From NCBI GenBank assembly GCA_030524745.1, contig JAUNGC010000028.1, positions 1 to 50,838 of the forward strand: 50,838 bases of DNA, in the 5' to 3' direction. Source of the stretch: Eubacteriales bacterium. GTDB taxonomy: Bacteria; Bacillota; Clostridia; Lachnospirales; Lachnospiraceae. A program made the position numbers and the translations under genes. Positions within the stretch are counted from its first letter, which is position 1. Each line of letters starts with the position of its first letter. The notes beneath the pieces are model-generated. The model was not told the origin of the DNA and did not search any database. It saw only the letters and a program-made list of their open reading frames with translations. Positions 1 through 7,407 of this stretch are shown one piece after another.

Positions 1-314
1 TCGTTGACCTGATCTATCAGTCCGGTTTTGCAGGCATGAGATATTCCATCTCCAACACCGCTGAATACGGCGACTATGTGACCGGTCCCAAGATCATCAC
101 AGAAGATACCAAGAAGGCAATGAAGAAAATCCTTTCCGACATTCAGGACGGCACTTTTGCAAAAGAATTCCTGCTGGATATGAGCCCCGCAGGACGCCAG
201 GTGCACTTCAAGGCGATGAGAAAGCTTGCTGCTGAACATCCCTCTGAGAAGATCGGCGAAGAAGTCCGTAAACTCTACAGCTGGAACGGCGAAGATAAAC
301 TGATCAACAACTAA
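1..314 (+). CDS. ilvC: Ketol-acid reductoisomerase, C-terminal part (5' end outside window)
   Basis: IlvC performs the NADPH-dependent isomeroreduction of acetolactate or acetohydroxybutyrate in valine, leucine and isoleucine synthesis. Only about the last 103 residues are present; the open frame runs in from the window edge. The visible part is the knotted helical C-terminal domain, including [19 protein letters not shown], which contains the serine that contacts substrate in class I enzymes, and the ending [14 protein letters not shown] typical of the family. A strong terminator follows the stop within one base, so ilvC ends its transcription unit here. The internal ATG at 36 is not a start; it is simply the first Met in the fragment. 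Confidence 0.95.
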   Translation, partial: VDLIYQSGFAGMRYSISNTAEYGDYVTGPKIITEDTKKAMKKILSDIQDGTFAKEFLLDMSPAGRQVHFKAMRKLAAEHPSEKIGEEVRKLYSWNGEDKLINN

Positions 315-358
315 GCGAAAATAAAACGGAACCGCGCGCGGTTCCGTTTTATTTTCGC
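315..358 (+). terminator. Long perfect palindrome, terminator after ilvC
   Basis: A perfect inverted repeat begins directly after the ilvC stop. Arms of about 20 bases (left arm starting GCGAAAATAAAACGGAACCG) surround a CGCG centre. The right arm carries the run CCGTTTTATTTT, so it works as a Rho-independent terminator. The symmetry puts an A-rich stretch on the left, so it could also stop transcription from the opposite strand. Confidence 0.85.
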
Positions 359-452
359 GCTACTTCACAATTTCCGTGGGAAATTGCGAAGGTTCCTTTC
401 TGTTTTCGCGCTACTTCACGATTTCCGAAGGAAATTGCAAAGGTTCCGTTTG
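352..452. repeat. Two tandem copies of a 51-bp hairpin-containing repeat
   Basis: Units at 352-402 and 403-452 are clearly the same sequence with few mismatches. Each contains CGCGCTACTTCAC followed by a small hairpin (arms CAATTTCC/GGAAATTG at 368-386 and a near-identical one at 419-437), then AAGGTTCC. The start of the first unit overlaps the right arm of the ilvC terminator. This resembles a REP-like extragenic palindrome. No coding potential was seen. Confidence 0.75.
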
Positions 453-494
453 TATCTGAAGCTGCGGAGAACAAAAGCAACTGAAAACAAAATA

Positions 495-523
495 TTGACA
501 TATTTTTAAAGCATATATAAAAT
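495..523 (+). promoter_or_regulatory. Sigma-A type promoter of Rpn copy A
   Basis: Perfect -35 TTGACA (495-500), 17-base spacer, -10 TAAAAT (518-523). It is conserved exactly in copy B. This is one of the strongest promoters in the window. The -10 overlaps the left arm of the hairpin that follows. Confidence 0.85.
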
Positions 524-742
524 GGAATCGTAGCAGGAATGCGATTCCATTTTATTATGTGAAAATTCTTAATTCGCCTGTGCCGATTCCGGTCAGGCAG
601 ATTCCTGGCATTTCGCCGACATTTTCACACACACAATTGATGTTGGTAGAGCCGGAGTCAGCCGGGGAATTTGAGCAAAGCAGGCCAGAATGCTCATTTC
701 GCTGTTCTCGGGGGCGTGGTATCTGCCGGAAACGGAGGAAAT
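520..742 (+). promoter_or_regulatory. Structured 5' region of Rpn copy A
   Basis: Two nested features lie between promoter and gene. First, an 11-base inverted repeat (AAATGGAATCG at 520-530, CGATTCCATTT at 542-552) sits across the expected transcription start and is followed by TTATTA. It could be an operator, a 5' RNA hairpin or an early terminator. Second, TGTGAAAAT at 558-566 pairs with ATTTTCACA at 621-629 to close a loop of about 54 bases that contains further short stems. A GTG-started frame (559-819) overlaps the gene but lacks a ribosome binding site. The whole leader is preserved in copy B. Confidence 0.55.
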
Positions 743-1651
743 ATGAGTATTACGAAGAAGAAACTGGAAGACATGGATGTGATGGACGATTTTCTGATGG
801 GACAGCTTGCCTCAGATGAAGAGGTCGGAAAGGATTTCTGCCGTAGGATGTTGTCATCTTTATTGCAGAAAGATATCGGGAAACTGAAAATTACAGCGCA
901 AAAGGTATTGCCAGCCTTTTCGCCGCATCTGCGAGGCATCCGGATGGATGTGGAGGTAGAGGAGTATGAACCGGCAAAGGACGAAGAAGAACCGACAACC
1001 ATGAATATTTACGATGTAGAGCCCCATCTGCAGGCGAATCTGGATCTGCCCCGGCACAATCGCTTTTATCAGGCACGGATCGACAGCCGCGGCTTAAAGA
1101 GCGGAGAGAAGGATTTTTCCAGGCTTCCCAATCTGTATGTGCTGACAATCCTGAATTTTGATCCTTTCGGAGAAGACTTCATGATGTATACGGTGCGGAA
1201 CAGATGTTTGGAAGTTCCGGAACTGGAATACAGAGACGGTTTATATTTTTACTACTTTTATACAGGCGGTACAAAGGGCGGAAGCAGCAAGCTGCGGACG
1301 ATGCTCCGATATATTCAGGACAGCCGGAAAGAAAATGCGACGGATGAGGCTACGAGAGAACTTCACAATTATGTGAGCAGAGTGAAAGTGCAGCCGGAGG
1401 TGAAACAGGCATATATGAGGTATGAAGAGATTATATACTATGAGCGGAAAGAGGCGGCGGAAGAAGCGGTCAAAAATACAAAGGTGCAGGATATTCTGGA
1501 ACTGTTGGAAGAATATGGAGATGTGCCGGAAAATGTGAAAATGCGTCTGAATGAAGAAGTATGTGATGAAAAATTGAAACGATGGCATAAACTCGCGGCG
1601 AAAGTTGACAGCATAGATGCATTTGTAAGCCAAATGGAGCAGAATGGTTAA
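743..1651 (+). CDS. Rpn/PD-(D/E)XK family nuclease (putative transposase), copy A
   Basis: A 302-residue protein of the Rpn (recombination-promoting nuclease, formerly YhgA-like transposase) group. These are DNA endonucleases implicated in recombination and in anti-phage defence. The core of the PDDEXK_2-type fold is visible: IRMDVEVEEYEP, then NIYDVEPHLQ with the catalytic acidic residue, then LPRHNRFYQARIDSR and LPNLYVLTILNFDPFG. After a helical linker (KEAAEEAVKNTK) comes a separate C-terminal domain of about 60 residues starting VQDILELLEEYG. I chose ATG 743 because GGAGG at 734-738 lies just upstream; an in-frame ATG at 671 would extend the protein by 24 residues but has no site. An internal ATG at 1415 could give a C-terminal product (see findings). 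Confidence 0.85.
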   Translation: MSITKKKLEDMDVMDDFLMGQLASDEEVGKDFCRRMLSSLLQKDIGKLKITAQKVLPAFSPHLRGIRMDVEVEEYEPAKDEEEPTTMNIYDVEPHLQANLDLPRHNRFYQARIDSRGLKSGEKDFSRLPNLYVLTILNFDPFGEDFMMYTVRNRCLEVPELEYRDGLYFYYFYTGGTKGGSSKLRTMLRYIQDSRKENATDEATRELHNYVSRVKVQPEVKQAYMRYEEIIYYERKEAAEEAVKNTKVQDILELLEEYGDVPENVKMRLNEEVCDEKLKRWHKLAAKVDSIDAFVSQMEQNG

Positions 1652-1718
1652 ACTCATGCAGTTGCATTTAAGAAAGCAATCGAAGGGAAGGATCGGGCAG
1701 AGTGAAAGTTGGGAGCAG

Positions 1719-1746
1719 GCCGCAACGTGAAATTGCGGCTGTTTAT
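1719..1746 (+). terminator. Hairpin after Rpn copy A
   Basis: GCCGCAA (1719-1725) pairs with TTGCGGC (1733-1739), followed by a modest T-rich TGTTTAT. It is a plausible weak terminator separating the nuclease from the ABC genes. It lies outside the duplicated segment, so copy B does not have it. No convincing separate promoter was found in 1652-1783. Confidence 0.5.
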
Positions 1747-1786
1747 CTATGACAGGAGCAGTACGCTTGGCTGAGAGAGGGGAATG

Positions 1787-3286
1787 ATGGAGACTATACA
1801 TACTAAGTTGATTAAGGAATTTAAAAAATTAGCAGTAATAAAGTCTGTTTTGCTGACTATTAACTTGATATGTATTTTTTTTAGTGCGAATTGTCTTTCT
1901 CAGCTTCCGCAGATTTTGCAGGGGACAAGCCCAGAGCGTGCGTGGCGGCTGCTTGGGATGCTCGCGTTGATTTTTTGTGTGCAGTTATTGTGCGGATTCC
2001 TGGAAAAAGCTTTTTGGGTTGCTCAAAAGAGTCAAAAAATGAATTGTATGGAACTGTTTTTATACCGTAAGGTTCTCCGCAGTGGAGTAGAAGCAGGACA
2101 GGATAGCCAGCTTACGGTAGCATGTGGAAAAGATTTAGTGGAATGTGTGGAATATCTTGTGGGAACGGTGCCACATTTTTTCTGCTCAGTAATAGGTGTA
2201 ACAGGATATTCATTTTATCTTTTGATACAGAAAAATGGTTTTGTATTGTTGTGTTTGATGGTGTTGATAGGTTTGGCTCAGTTTGTACCATCTGTGATTA
2301 TGGAAAAATATCTGATTCAGAATTATATTCGGGCGGGGGAACAGGAGGAAGCCCTGCGGCAGGAATTGGTTTCCGGATTGGCTGGTTTTTATACAATTAA
2401 AAAGCTGGATCTTCAGGATTGGTTCATGAGAAAATATCGAAAGCGTCAAGGAGAATTCAGAAAGGCAGGCGAATGTGCCAGTCTGACATCCAGCGTGCAG
2501 TCCGCGATGTTTTCAGGCGTGTTGCTTTTGCAGCAGGCAGGTGTGTTGGTAATCGGTGCAGCTGGCGTAGCATTAGGCTGGTTTTCTTTGGAGATATTGA
2601 TTGCAGCTTATGTGCTTTCCGGGAGTTTTTTCGGATATATGCAGGCAATCGGGGCAGCGCGCGCGCAGAAAGGAGTTTTTGAGGCAGCGTTGCAGAGGCT
2701 GGAGAAATTGATGGCACAGAAAGAAGGCGTAAACGGATTTTTTGAAGAGTTACGATTTACGTTCCCTGATGACGGATTGTGGATTGTAAAGGGCGAAAAC
2801 GGTGCTGGAAAATCTACATTGTTTTCCATTCTGGCAGGATATCGGAACAATAAGGAGATCATTCAATGGAAGGGAAAAGAACTTTCAGCACGGGAGCGGG
2901 AGAATTTGGTGGGGTGGTGTCCTCAGATGTTTATACAGAGTTCACTTTCATTTAAAGAATTATTGGTAAAAGGAAAGTTTGACCAGAACATTTTACAAAA
3001 TTGCCTGGAGTTGTTCGGGATTGACTGGTCGCTTTGGGACAAGCCATTAAACCGGCTTTCGGGAGGCGAGCAGAAAAAATTTATGCTTGCGTTCACATTT
3101 GCAGAGCCGTGGGATATCCTGTTGTTGGATGAGCCGGATGTTTCATTGGATCAAAACGGCAAAAAAATTCTTCGGATGCTTTTAAAGAAGGAGAAACGTT
3201 TAGTATTGATGGCTACGCATATGGAAGAATGGGACGATATGGCTGTTGGAATAATTAAAGTGAAAGGGGGACAGATTGATGAGTAG
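1787..3286 (+). CDS. ABC transporter, fused permease and ATPase (half-exporter)
   Basis: About 499 residues: a type-1 exporter membrane domain followed by a nucleotide-binding domain. Hydrophobic stretches are near residues 18-38, 55-75, 130-170 and 240-290. Walker A is GENGAGKST near 337, a Q-loop Gln lies in WCPQMF, the signature LSGGEQ is near 425, Walker B ILLLDEPD near 445, and the switch His in ATHMEE. All catalytic elements are intact. ATG 1784 and ATG 1787 are adjacent; the second is better placed after GAGAGGGG. At 500 residues it is short for the family (usually 550-600). The gene overlaps the next ABC gene by 8 bases, so they would form a heterodimer. The substrate cannot be read from sequence. 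The region is visibly more AT-rich than the core genes of the window. Confidence 0.85.
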   Translation: METIHTKLIKEFKKLAVIKSVLLTINLICIFFSANCLSQLPQILQGTSPERAWRLLGMLALIFCVQLLCGFLEKAFWVAQKSQKMNCMELFLYRKVLRSGVEAGQDSQLTVACGKDLVECVEYLVGTVPHFFCSVIGVTGYSFYLLIQKNGFVLLCLMVLIGLAQFVPSVIMEKYLIQNYIRAGEQEEALRQELVSGLAGFYTIKKLDLQDWFMRKYRKRQGEFRKAGECASLTSSVQSAMFSGVLLLQQAGVLVIGAAGVALGWFSLEILIAAYVLSGSFFGYMQAIGAARAQKGVFEAALQRLEKLMAQKEGVNGFFEELRFTFPDDGLWIVKGENGAGKSTLFSILAGYRNNKEIIQWKGKELSARERENLVGWCPQMFIQSSLSFKELLVKGKFDQNILQNCLELFGIDWSLWDKPLNRLSGGEQKKFMLAFTFAEPWDILLLDEPDVSLDQNGKKILRMLLKKEKRLVLMATHMEEWDDMAVGIIKVKGGQIDE

Positions 3287-4828
3287 AAAAATGCCGGATA
3301 TTAAAATTTTAGCAGGACTTTGGAAATATGTATGGCCTGCAGCGTTGTTATTGTATGTAAGTTATTTTTTTTATCGTTGGATCGGTGTGTATACTTCAGG
3401 AATTCTTGGAAATATTGCGGATGGAGTTTTGAGCGGAGGCGAGTTAGACCGTGCATTTCCATTACAGCTTGCATTAGCGTTTGTTTGCGCATTGGCGTTA
3501 ATGCCGGGAATCGATCTTCTGACGAATATACTTCTCTTTCGGAAAGGACTGAAGTATGAAGCTGAGGTAACGGAGGCGGTATTTAGCAAGGATGCGGAGC
3601 AAATTGGGCGATTACAATCCAATGAGTGGATGGCGAGAATTTTTGATGATCCATTGGCTTGGAGGCAAATGGCATTGGTGACGCCAATGCGCATTTTGGC
3701 GGATGGGACTGTCTTTGTAATTGCATGGGTTCAGCTCATTTCTTTGGACATTTTTTTGGCATTTCTTTTTTTGGCAGGTGGAATTTTGGCTTTTGTTATT
3801 CAGCGGCTTTTTGAGAAAGCGAGTATCCGAATACAGGAAGAGAGCAGGGCTTATGAAGATAAAAAAACGATGTATCAGAGGAATTTCTTCAGTCCCATTC
3901 GTTTTGGGTAAAGCATCGGCTGGCAGATATGTTGGAGTCAAAGATGCGGATGCTTTTCCAGTGTTTTTTCAAACAAATACAGAAAAAAGGGTTGGTGATA
4001 GCTGCCGGAATTGATGTGGTTCAGAGGATAGCTGTGCTTGGGGCACTTTTGGGGGCGGTGGCATATGGTATTATGAAAATTCAGGGAGGAAGTCTGACAG
4101 CAGGAAATTTTGTGACAATTTATTTTCTCGTGGTATAGGTACGGACAATGGCAGAAAGTATCTTTAGAAGTGCGCAGGAGGAGAGAATGCGCTTTTTGCT
4201 GGAAAAAAATGAACAAAACGGGAAACTCCCCGTGCCAGAGTGGAAATCCTTGTCGGGGAGTCAGCTTTCCTATCGGTATAGGGGACAGAAGAATGGTACT
4301 ACCCCAGTGAACTTTTGCCTGAAAAGGGGAGAATTCATGCATCTGAAGGGGGAAAACGGTAGCGGGAAAACAACGTTGCTCAGGATATTGTGTGGTCTTT
4401 TTCCTTCTAAAAATAGTGAAGTTTTTCTGGATGGAAAGACATTAGATGAAGTTGACAGTGTTGCATGGAGAAAGAAAATTGCTTACATGCAACAGTTTCC
4501 TGACATTTTTCCGGGAAGTGTGAAAGAAAATGTGCGTATCGGCAATCTGAATCTGACAGAGGAAGAACTTGAACGGATTTTGGAGCAGACGGGTCTCTTG
4601 AGGCTTGCAGATAGAGTGCTTTGCGGTGTGTCAGGGGAACTTTCCGGGGGAGAGATAAAGATGATTGAAGCGGCCAGAATGCTGGCACGGATGAGTCAGG
4701 CGGAATTGCTCATTTTTGATGAGCCCTTTGAACAACTCGATGAATCTGGACGGATATTGATCAGGAATTGGCTTAAAGATGAGAAAAAAAGCAGAATTCT
4801 TGTGACACATGCGGCTGAAATTGCTTAA
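3279..4828 (+). pseudogene. Second ABC half-exporter, broken by a frameshift and a stop
   Basis: Three consecutive pieces of one ABC permease-ATPase. 3279-3911 holds the first membrane segments. The frame must then shift by one base near the seven-A run at 3861-3867; adding one A restores a sensible reading into RLADMLESKMRM. The second piece ends at TAG 4136-4138 just after TIYFLVV, and the same frame reopens directly into VRTMAESIF with a complete ATPase domain: Walker A GENGSGKTT, signature LSGGE, Walker B LLIFDEP, and VTHAAE. Reconstructed length is about 517 residues, matching its partner upstream. Two independent lesions argue for real decay rather than one sequencing error. The ATPase domain alone (4148-4828) has an ATG but no good ribosome binding site. 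Confidence 0.85.
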
Positions 4829-4907
4829 TATGGAACTTGGTTACTTTGGTTTAAGATCGCCCTCTGAACAGTAACAAAGAGGTTGGAAGCAACTGAAAAC
4901 AAAAAGA

Positions 4908-4936
4908 TTGACATATTTTTAAAGCATATATAAAAT
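4908..4936 (+). promoter_or_regulatory. Sigma-A type promoter of Rpn copy B
   Basis: TTGACA 4908-4913, 17-base spacer, TAAAAT 4931-4936, identical to the copy A promoter. Only the bases just upstream of the -35 differ. Confidence 0.85.
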
Positions 4937-5155
4937 GGAATCGTAGCAGGAATGCGATTCCATTTTATTATGTGAAAATTCTTAATTCGCCTGTGCCGAT
5001 TCCGGTCAGGCAGATTCCTGGCATTTCGCCGACATTTTCACACACACAATTGATGTTGGTAGAGCCGGAGTCAGCCGGGGAATTTGAGCAAAGCAGGCCA
5101 GAATGCTCATTTCGCTGTTCTCGGGGGCGTGGTATCTGCCGGAAACGGAGGAAAT
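4933..5155 (+). promoter_or_regulatory. Structured 5' region of Rpn copy B
   Basis: Same elements as at 520-742: the inverted repeat around the transcription start (arms at 4933-4943 and 4955-4965) and the outer leader stem (4971-4979 with 5034-5042). Perfect conservation between copies is expected from the recent duplication and is not by itself evidence of function. Confidence 0.55.
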
Positions 5156-6076
5156 ATGAGTATTACGAAGAAGAAACTGGAAGACATGGATGTGATGGAC
5201 GATTTTCTGATGGGACAGCTTGCCTCAGATGAAGAGGTCGGAAAGGATTTCTGCCGTAGGATGTTGTCATCTTTATTGCAGAAAGATATCGGGAAACTGA
5301 AAATTACAGCGCAAAAGGTATTGCCAGCCTTTTCGCCGCATCTGCGAGGCATCCGGATGGATGTGGAGGTAGAGGAGTATGAACCGGCAAAGGACGAAGA
5401 AGAACCGACAACCATGAATATTTACGATGTAGAGCCCCATCTGCAGGCGAATCTGGATCTGCCCCGGCACAATCGCTTTTATCAGGCACGGATCGACAGC
5501 CGCGGCTTAAAGAGCGGAGAGAAGGATTTTTCCAGGCTTCCCAATCTGTATGTGCTGACAATCCTGAATTTTGATCCTTTCGGAGAAGACTTCATGATGT
5601 ATACGGTGCGGAACAGATGTTTGGAAGTTCCGGAACTGGAATACAGAGACGGTTTATATTTTTACTACTTTTATACAGGCGGTACAAAGGGCGGAAGCAG
5701 CAAGCTGCGGACGATGCTCCGATATATTCAGGACAGCCGGAAAGAAAATGCGACGGATGAGGCTACGAGAGAACTTCACAATTATGTGAGCAGAGTGAAA
5801 GTGCAGCCGGAGGTGAAACAGGCATATATGAGGTATGAAGAGATTATATACTATGAACGAAAAGAGGCGGCGGAGGAAGCGGCCAGAGCAGCCACTAAAA
5901 ACACAAAGGTGCAGGATATTCTGGAACTGTTGGAAGAATATGGGGAGGTGCCGGAAAATGTGAAAATGCGTCTCAATGAAGAAGTATGTGATGACAAATT
6001 GAAACGTTGGCATAAACTTGCGGCGAAAGTTGACAGCATAGATGCATTTGTAAGCCAAATGGAGCAGAATGGTTAA
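5156..6076 (+). CDS. Rpn/PD-(D/E)XK family nuclease (putative transposase), copy B
   Basis: A 306-residue paralog of the 743-1651 protein, same family and presumed activity. The nuclease part is identical in sequence. The change begins at base 5857: the linker reads KEAAEEAARAATKNTK, four residues longer than in copy A, and the C-terminal domain carries EYGEVPEN and CDDKLKRW in place of EYGDVPEN and CDEKLKRW. The start is ATG 5156 with the same GGAGG site. No clear terminator follows; 6077-6178 holds nothing else recognisable. Confidence 0.85.
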   Translation: MSITKKKLEDMDVMDDFLMGQLASDEEVGKDFCRRMLSSLLQKDIGKLKITAQKVLPAFSPHLRGIRMDVEVEEYEPAKDEEEPTTMNIYDVEPHLQANLDLPRHNRFYQARIDSRGLKSGEKDFSRLPNLYVLTILNFDPFGEDFMMYTVRNRCLEVPELEYRDGLYFYYFYTGGTKGGSSKLRTMLRYIQDSRKENATDEATRELHNYVSRVKVQPEVKQAYMRYEEIIYYERKEAAEEAARAATKNTKVQDILELLEEYGEVPENVKMRLNEEVCDDKLKRWHKLAAKVDSIDAFVSQMEQNG

Positions 6077-6178
6077 ACTCATGCAGCGTTTGAATGAATG
6101 CAATGGGTGTAACCATTCTGTGACGCCGAACGATTACCGGTATGTCTTGCTTGAAAATACAAAAAATAAAAAAAGTGC

Positions 6179-6207
6179 TTGCAACACGGACAAAATGGTG
6201 CTATATT
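6179..6207 (+). promoter_or_regulatory. Promoter of the small-ORF/acetyltransferase leader
   Basis: -35 TTGCAA (6179-6184), exact 17-base spacer, -10 TATATT (6202-6207). It lies about 27 bases ahead of a small ORF with its own ribosome binding site. Confidence 0.75.
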
Positions 6208-6233
6208 GATAAAAATGCTTGAGAAAGGAAAGA

Positions 6234-6311
6234 ATGGCTATGTTAAAGAAGGCTTATACAACATCTATGCTGATGCCGCAGATGAAGGTCGGACGCATCA
6301 TTTGTATCTGA
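6234..6311 (+). CDS. Small ORF, possible leader peptide (25 residues)
   Basis: A short frame, ATG 6234 to TGA 6309-6311, with the ribosome binding site GAAAGGAAAG directly upstream and a good promoter before that. The product begins MAMLKKAYTTSMLMPQMK and ends GRIICI; it is basic and Met-rich. I do not recognise it. A stem (TGTATCTG with CGGATACA) spans its stop codon and a Rho-independent terminator follows 92 bases later, ahead of the acetyltransferase gene. That layout is typical of a regulatory leader peptide, but a small independent transcript encoding a peptide would look the same. Confidence 0.45.
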   Translation: MAMLKKAYTTSMLMPQMKVGRIICI

Positions 6312-6402
6312 GAAGCACATGCGCACGGATACAGATGAGGGGTCTTCTGTTTTTCGTACGCATCACGAAAGCCATTCTTGTTGTAATAAAGAATTATTTC
6401 GG

Positions 6403-6439
6403 ACCGTATCGGGAGCAGAAGTTTCCCGGTACGGTTTTT
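6403..6439 (+). terminator. Rho-independent terminator or attenuator ahead of the acetyltransferase
   Basis: An 11-base stem, ACCGTATCGGG (6403-6413) with CCCGGTACGGT (6425-6435, one G-U pair), is followed by five T. It lies between the small ORF and the acetyltransferase gene start, so it either ends a small transcript or attenuates the operon. Confidence 0.75.
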
Positions 6440-6483
6440 ATGTTACAAAAAAATTCATAATGGAAACAGTGAGAGGGAGAAAA

Positions 6484-7407
6484 ATGGTAAAAACGTATGA
6501 AAGTGCGGCATTGTTTTTAAAAGAAGCGAAAGAAATATTGCTGGAACAGGAAGCTGTTTCACAGCTTGTCCTGGGAAATGCCATCGGCGCAGGAGACCAG
6601 CCCTGCAGAAGCGATCTGTTTTTTGGGACTGTGTGGTTAAAAGGGGAAATGGTAATGGCGTTTTGCAACTGCCTGCCCTGGAATCTGGTGATTCACGCCG
6701 TCTTGCAGAGAAAAGGCGAAGTATGGAGAAATGAAGCGGATGCGCTAATCGGGGCGGAAAGTGAAAAAATTGCAACGGCAGCCAGGGAACTGGCGGCTTA
6801 TTTAAAAGAGAATGCAATTCCGGTAAAGGGTGTAAATGCGAACGGATTTGTCTGTCAGAACTTCCTGGAACATTATTGTGAGGAGGGGCTGATCGCCGAA
6901 AAAGAACTGTCCATGGATATCATGGAATGCAGAAACCTGCGGCCTGCAGCGCTGCAGGCGGGGATTTACCGCAGCGCGGCGCCGGAGGATGCGGATTGGA
7001 TTCTGGAAGGCTGTCTGGCATTTGAACAGGAGGCGCTCGGCAAGCAGGGCGACCGGGAAAAACTGCTTGAAAATATTCTGGATCATCAGATTAAAAATAA
7101 TAGTCTGCGTCTGTTCTGCCTGACGGATAACACGCCGGTTTGTATGGCGAACCTTGCGAGAAATCTTACGAACGGATTCAGTATCAATCAGGTCTATACG
7201 GTTCCCAAATACAGAGGGAAAGGGTATGCGCAGACTTTGATTTACAAATTCTGTGAGGAATTTTTCCGGAGCGGTTACTCGTTTGCCACATTGTTTGTGG
7301 ATAAAACAAATCCGATTTCCAACCGCGTGTATGCGAAAGTGGGATTTGAAATTGTGGAAGACAATTATGCATATCATTTTACGGAGGCGGAGGAAAAAGA
7401 TGAATGA
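6484..7407 (+). CDS. GNAT-family N-acetyltransferase
   Basis: 307 residues with a C-terminal GNAT domain. The acetyl-CoA loop is visible as VYTVPKYRGKGYAQTLI, followed by ATLFVDKTNPISNRVYAKVGFEIVEDNYAYHF, the classic last helix and strand. The N-terminal half (about 160 residues) matches the extended GNAT proteins of Clostridia and has no motif I can name. ATG 6484 is preceded by GAGAGGGAGAA; upstream in-frame codons run through the terminator and are not plausible starts. It overlaps the methyltransferase gene by 8 bases, so the two are translated together. The substrate is unknown. Confidence 0.85.
   Translation: MVKTYESAALFLKEAKEILLEQEAVSQLVLGNAIGAGDQPCRSDLFFGTVWLKGEMVMAFCNCLPWNLVIHAVLQRKGEVWRNEADALIGAESEKIATAARELAAYLKENAIPVKGVNANGFVCQNFLEHYCEEGLIAEKELSMDIMECRNLRPAALQAGIYRSAAPEDADWILEGCLAFEQEALGKQGDREKLLENILDHQIKNNSLRLFCLTDNTPVCMANLARNLTNGFSINQVYTVPKYRGKGYAQTLIYKFCEEFFRSGYSFATLFVDKTNPISNRVYAKVGFEIVEDNYAYHFTEAEEKDE

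Larger units (their letters stand above)
476..1661 (+). repeat. Long direct repeat, copy A (promoter, leader and Rpn gene)
   Basis: Copy A of a roughly 1.19-kb direct repeat whose other copy is at 4888-6086. From 494 to 1443 the two copies look identical base for base; even the translations of shadow reading frames match. From 1444 to the end they differ by about eleven substitutions and a 12-base indel. Homology stops abruptly just past the stop codon. The unit carries a complete expression module: promoter, structured leader and one nuclease gene. Confidence 0.9.
4888..6086 (+). repeat. Long direct repeat, copy B (promoter, leader and Rpn gene)
   Basis: Second copy of the 476-1661 unit, offset by 4413 bases over the identical part. 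It begins with the same AGCAACTGAAAACAAAA boundary as copy A and ends with AAACTCATGCAG. Together the copies bracket the ABC pair in a composite-transposon-like arrangement, but I saw no terminal inverted repeats or target duplications. Confidence 0.9.

Noticed and set aside
559-819. GTG-started ORF of 86 codons in the Rpn leader (and its duplicate at 4972-5232)
   Set aside because: No ribosome binding site, it overlaps the Rpn start in another frame, and its second half is Arg/Cys-rich frame-shifted nuclease sequence. Conservation is due to the duplication.
3861-3868. Programmed -1 ribosomal frameshift in the second ABC gene
   Set aside because: The codon phase over the seven A does not give a proper X-XXY-YYZ slippery heptamer, and an in-frame TAG downstream would still end translation.
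4148-4828. Independent ATP-binding protein gene
   Set aside because: It has an ATG but no convincing RBS, and the upstream piece lies in the same frame separated only by one TAG, so it is the end of a broken gene.
476-6086. Classical composite transposon
   Set aside because: The flanking units are not insertion sequences with visible terminal inverted repeats, and no target-site duplication was recognised at the outer ends.
6319-6483. N-terminal extension of the acetyltransferase
   Set aside because: The frame is open but runs through the terminator, has no RBS, and a good RBS sits directly before ATG 6484.
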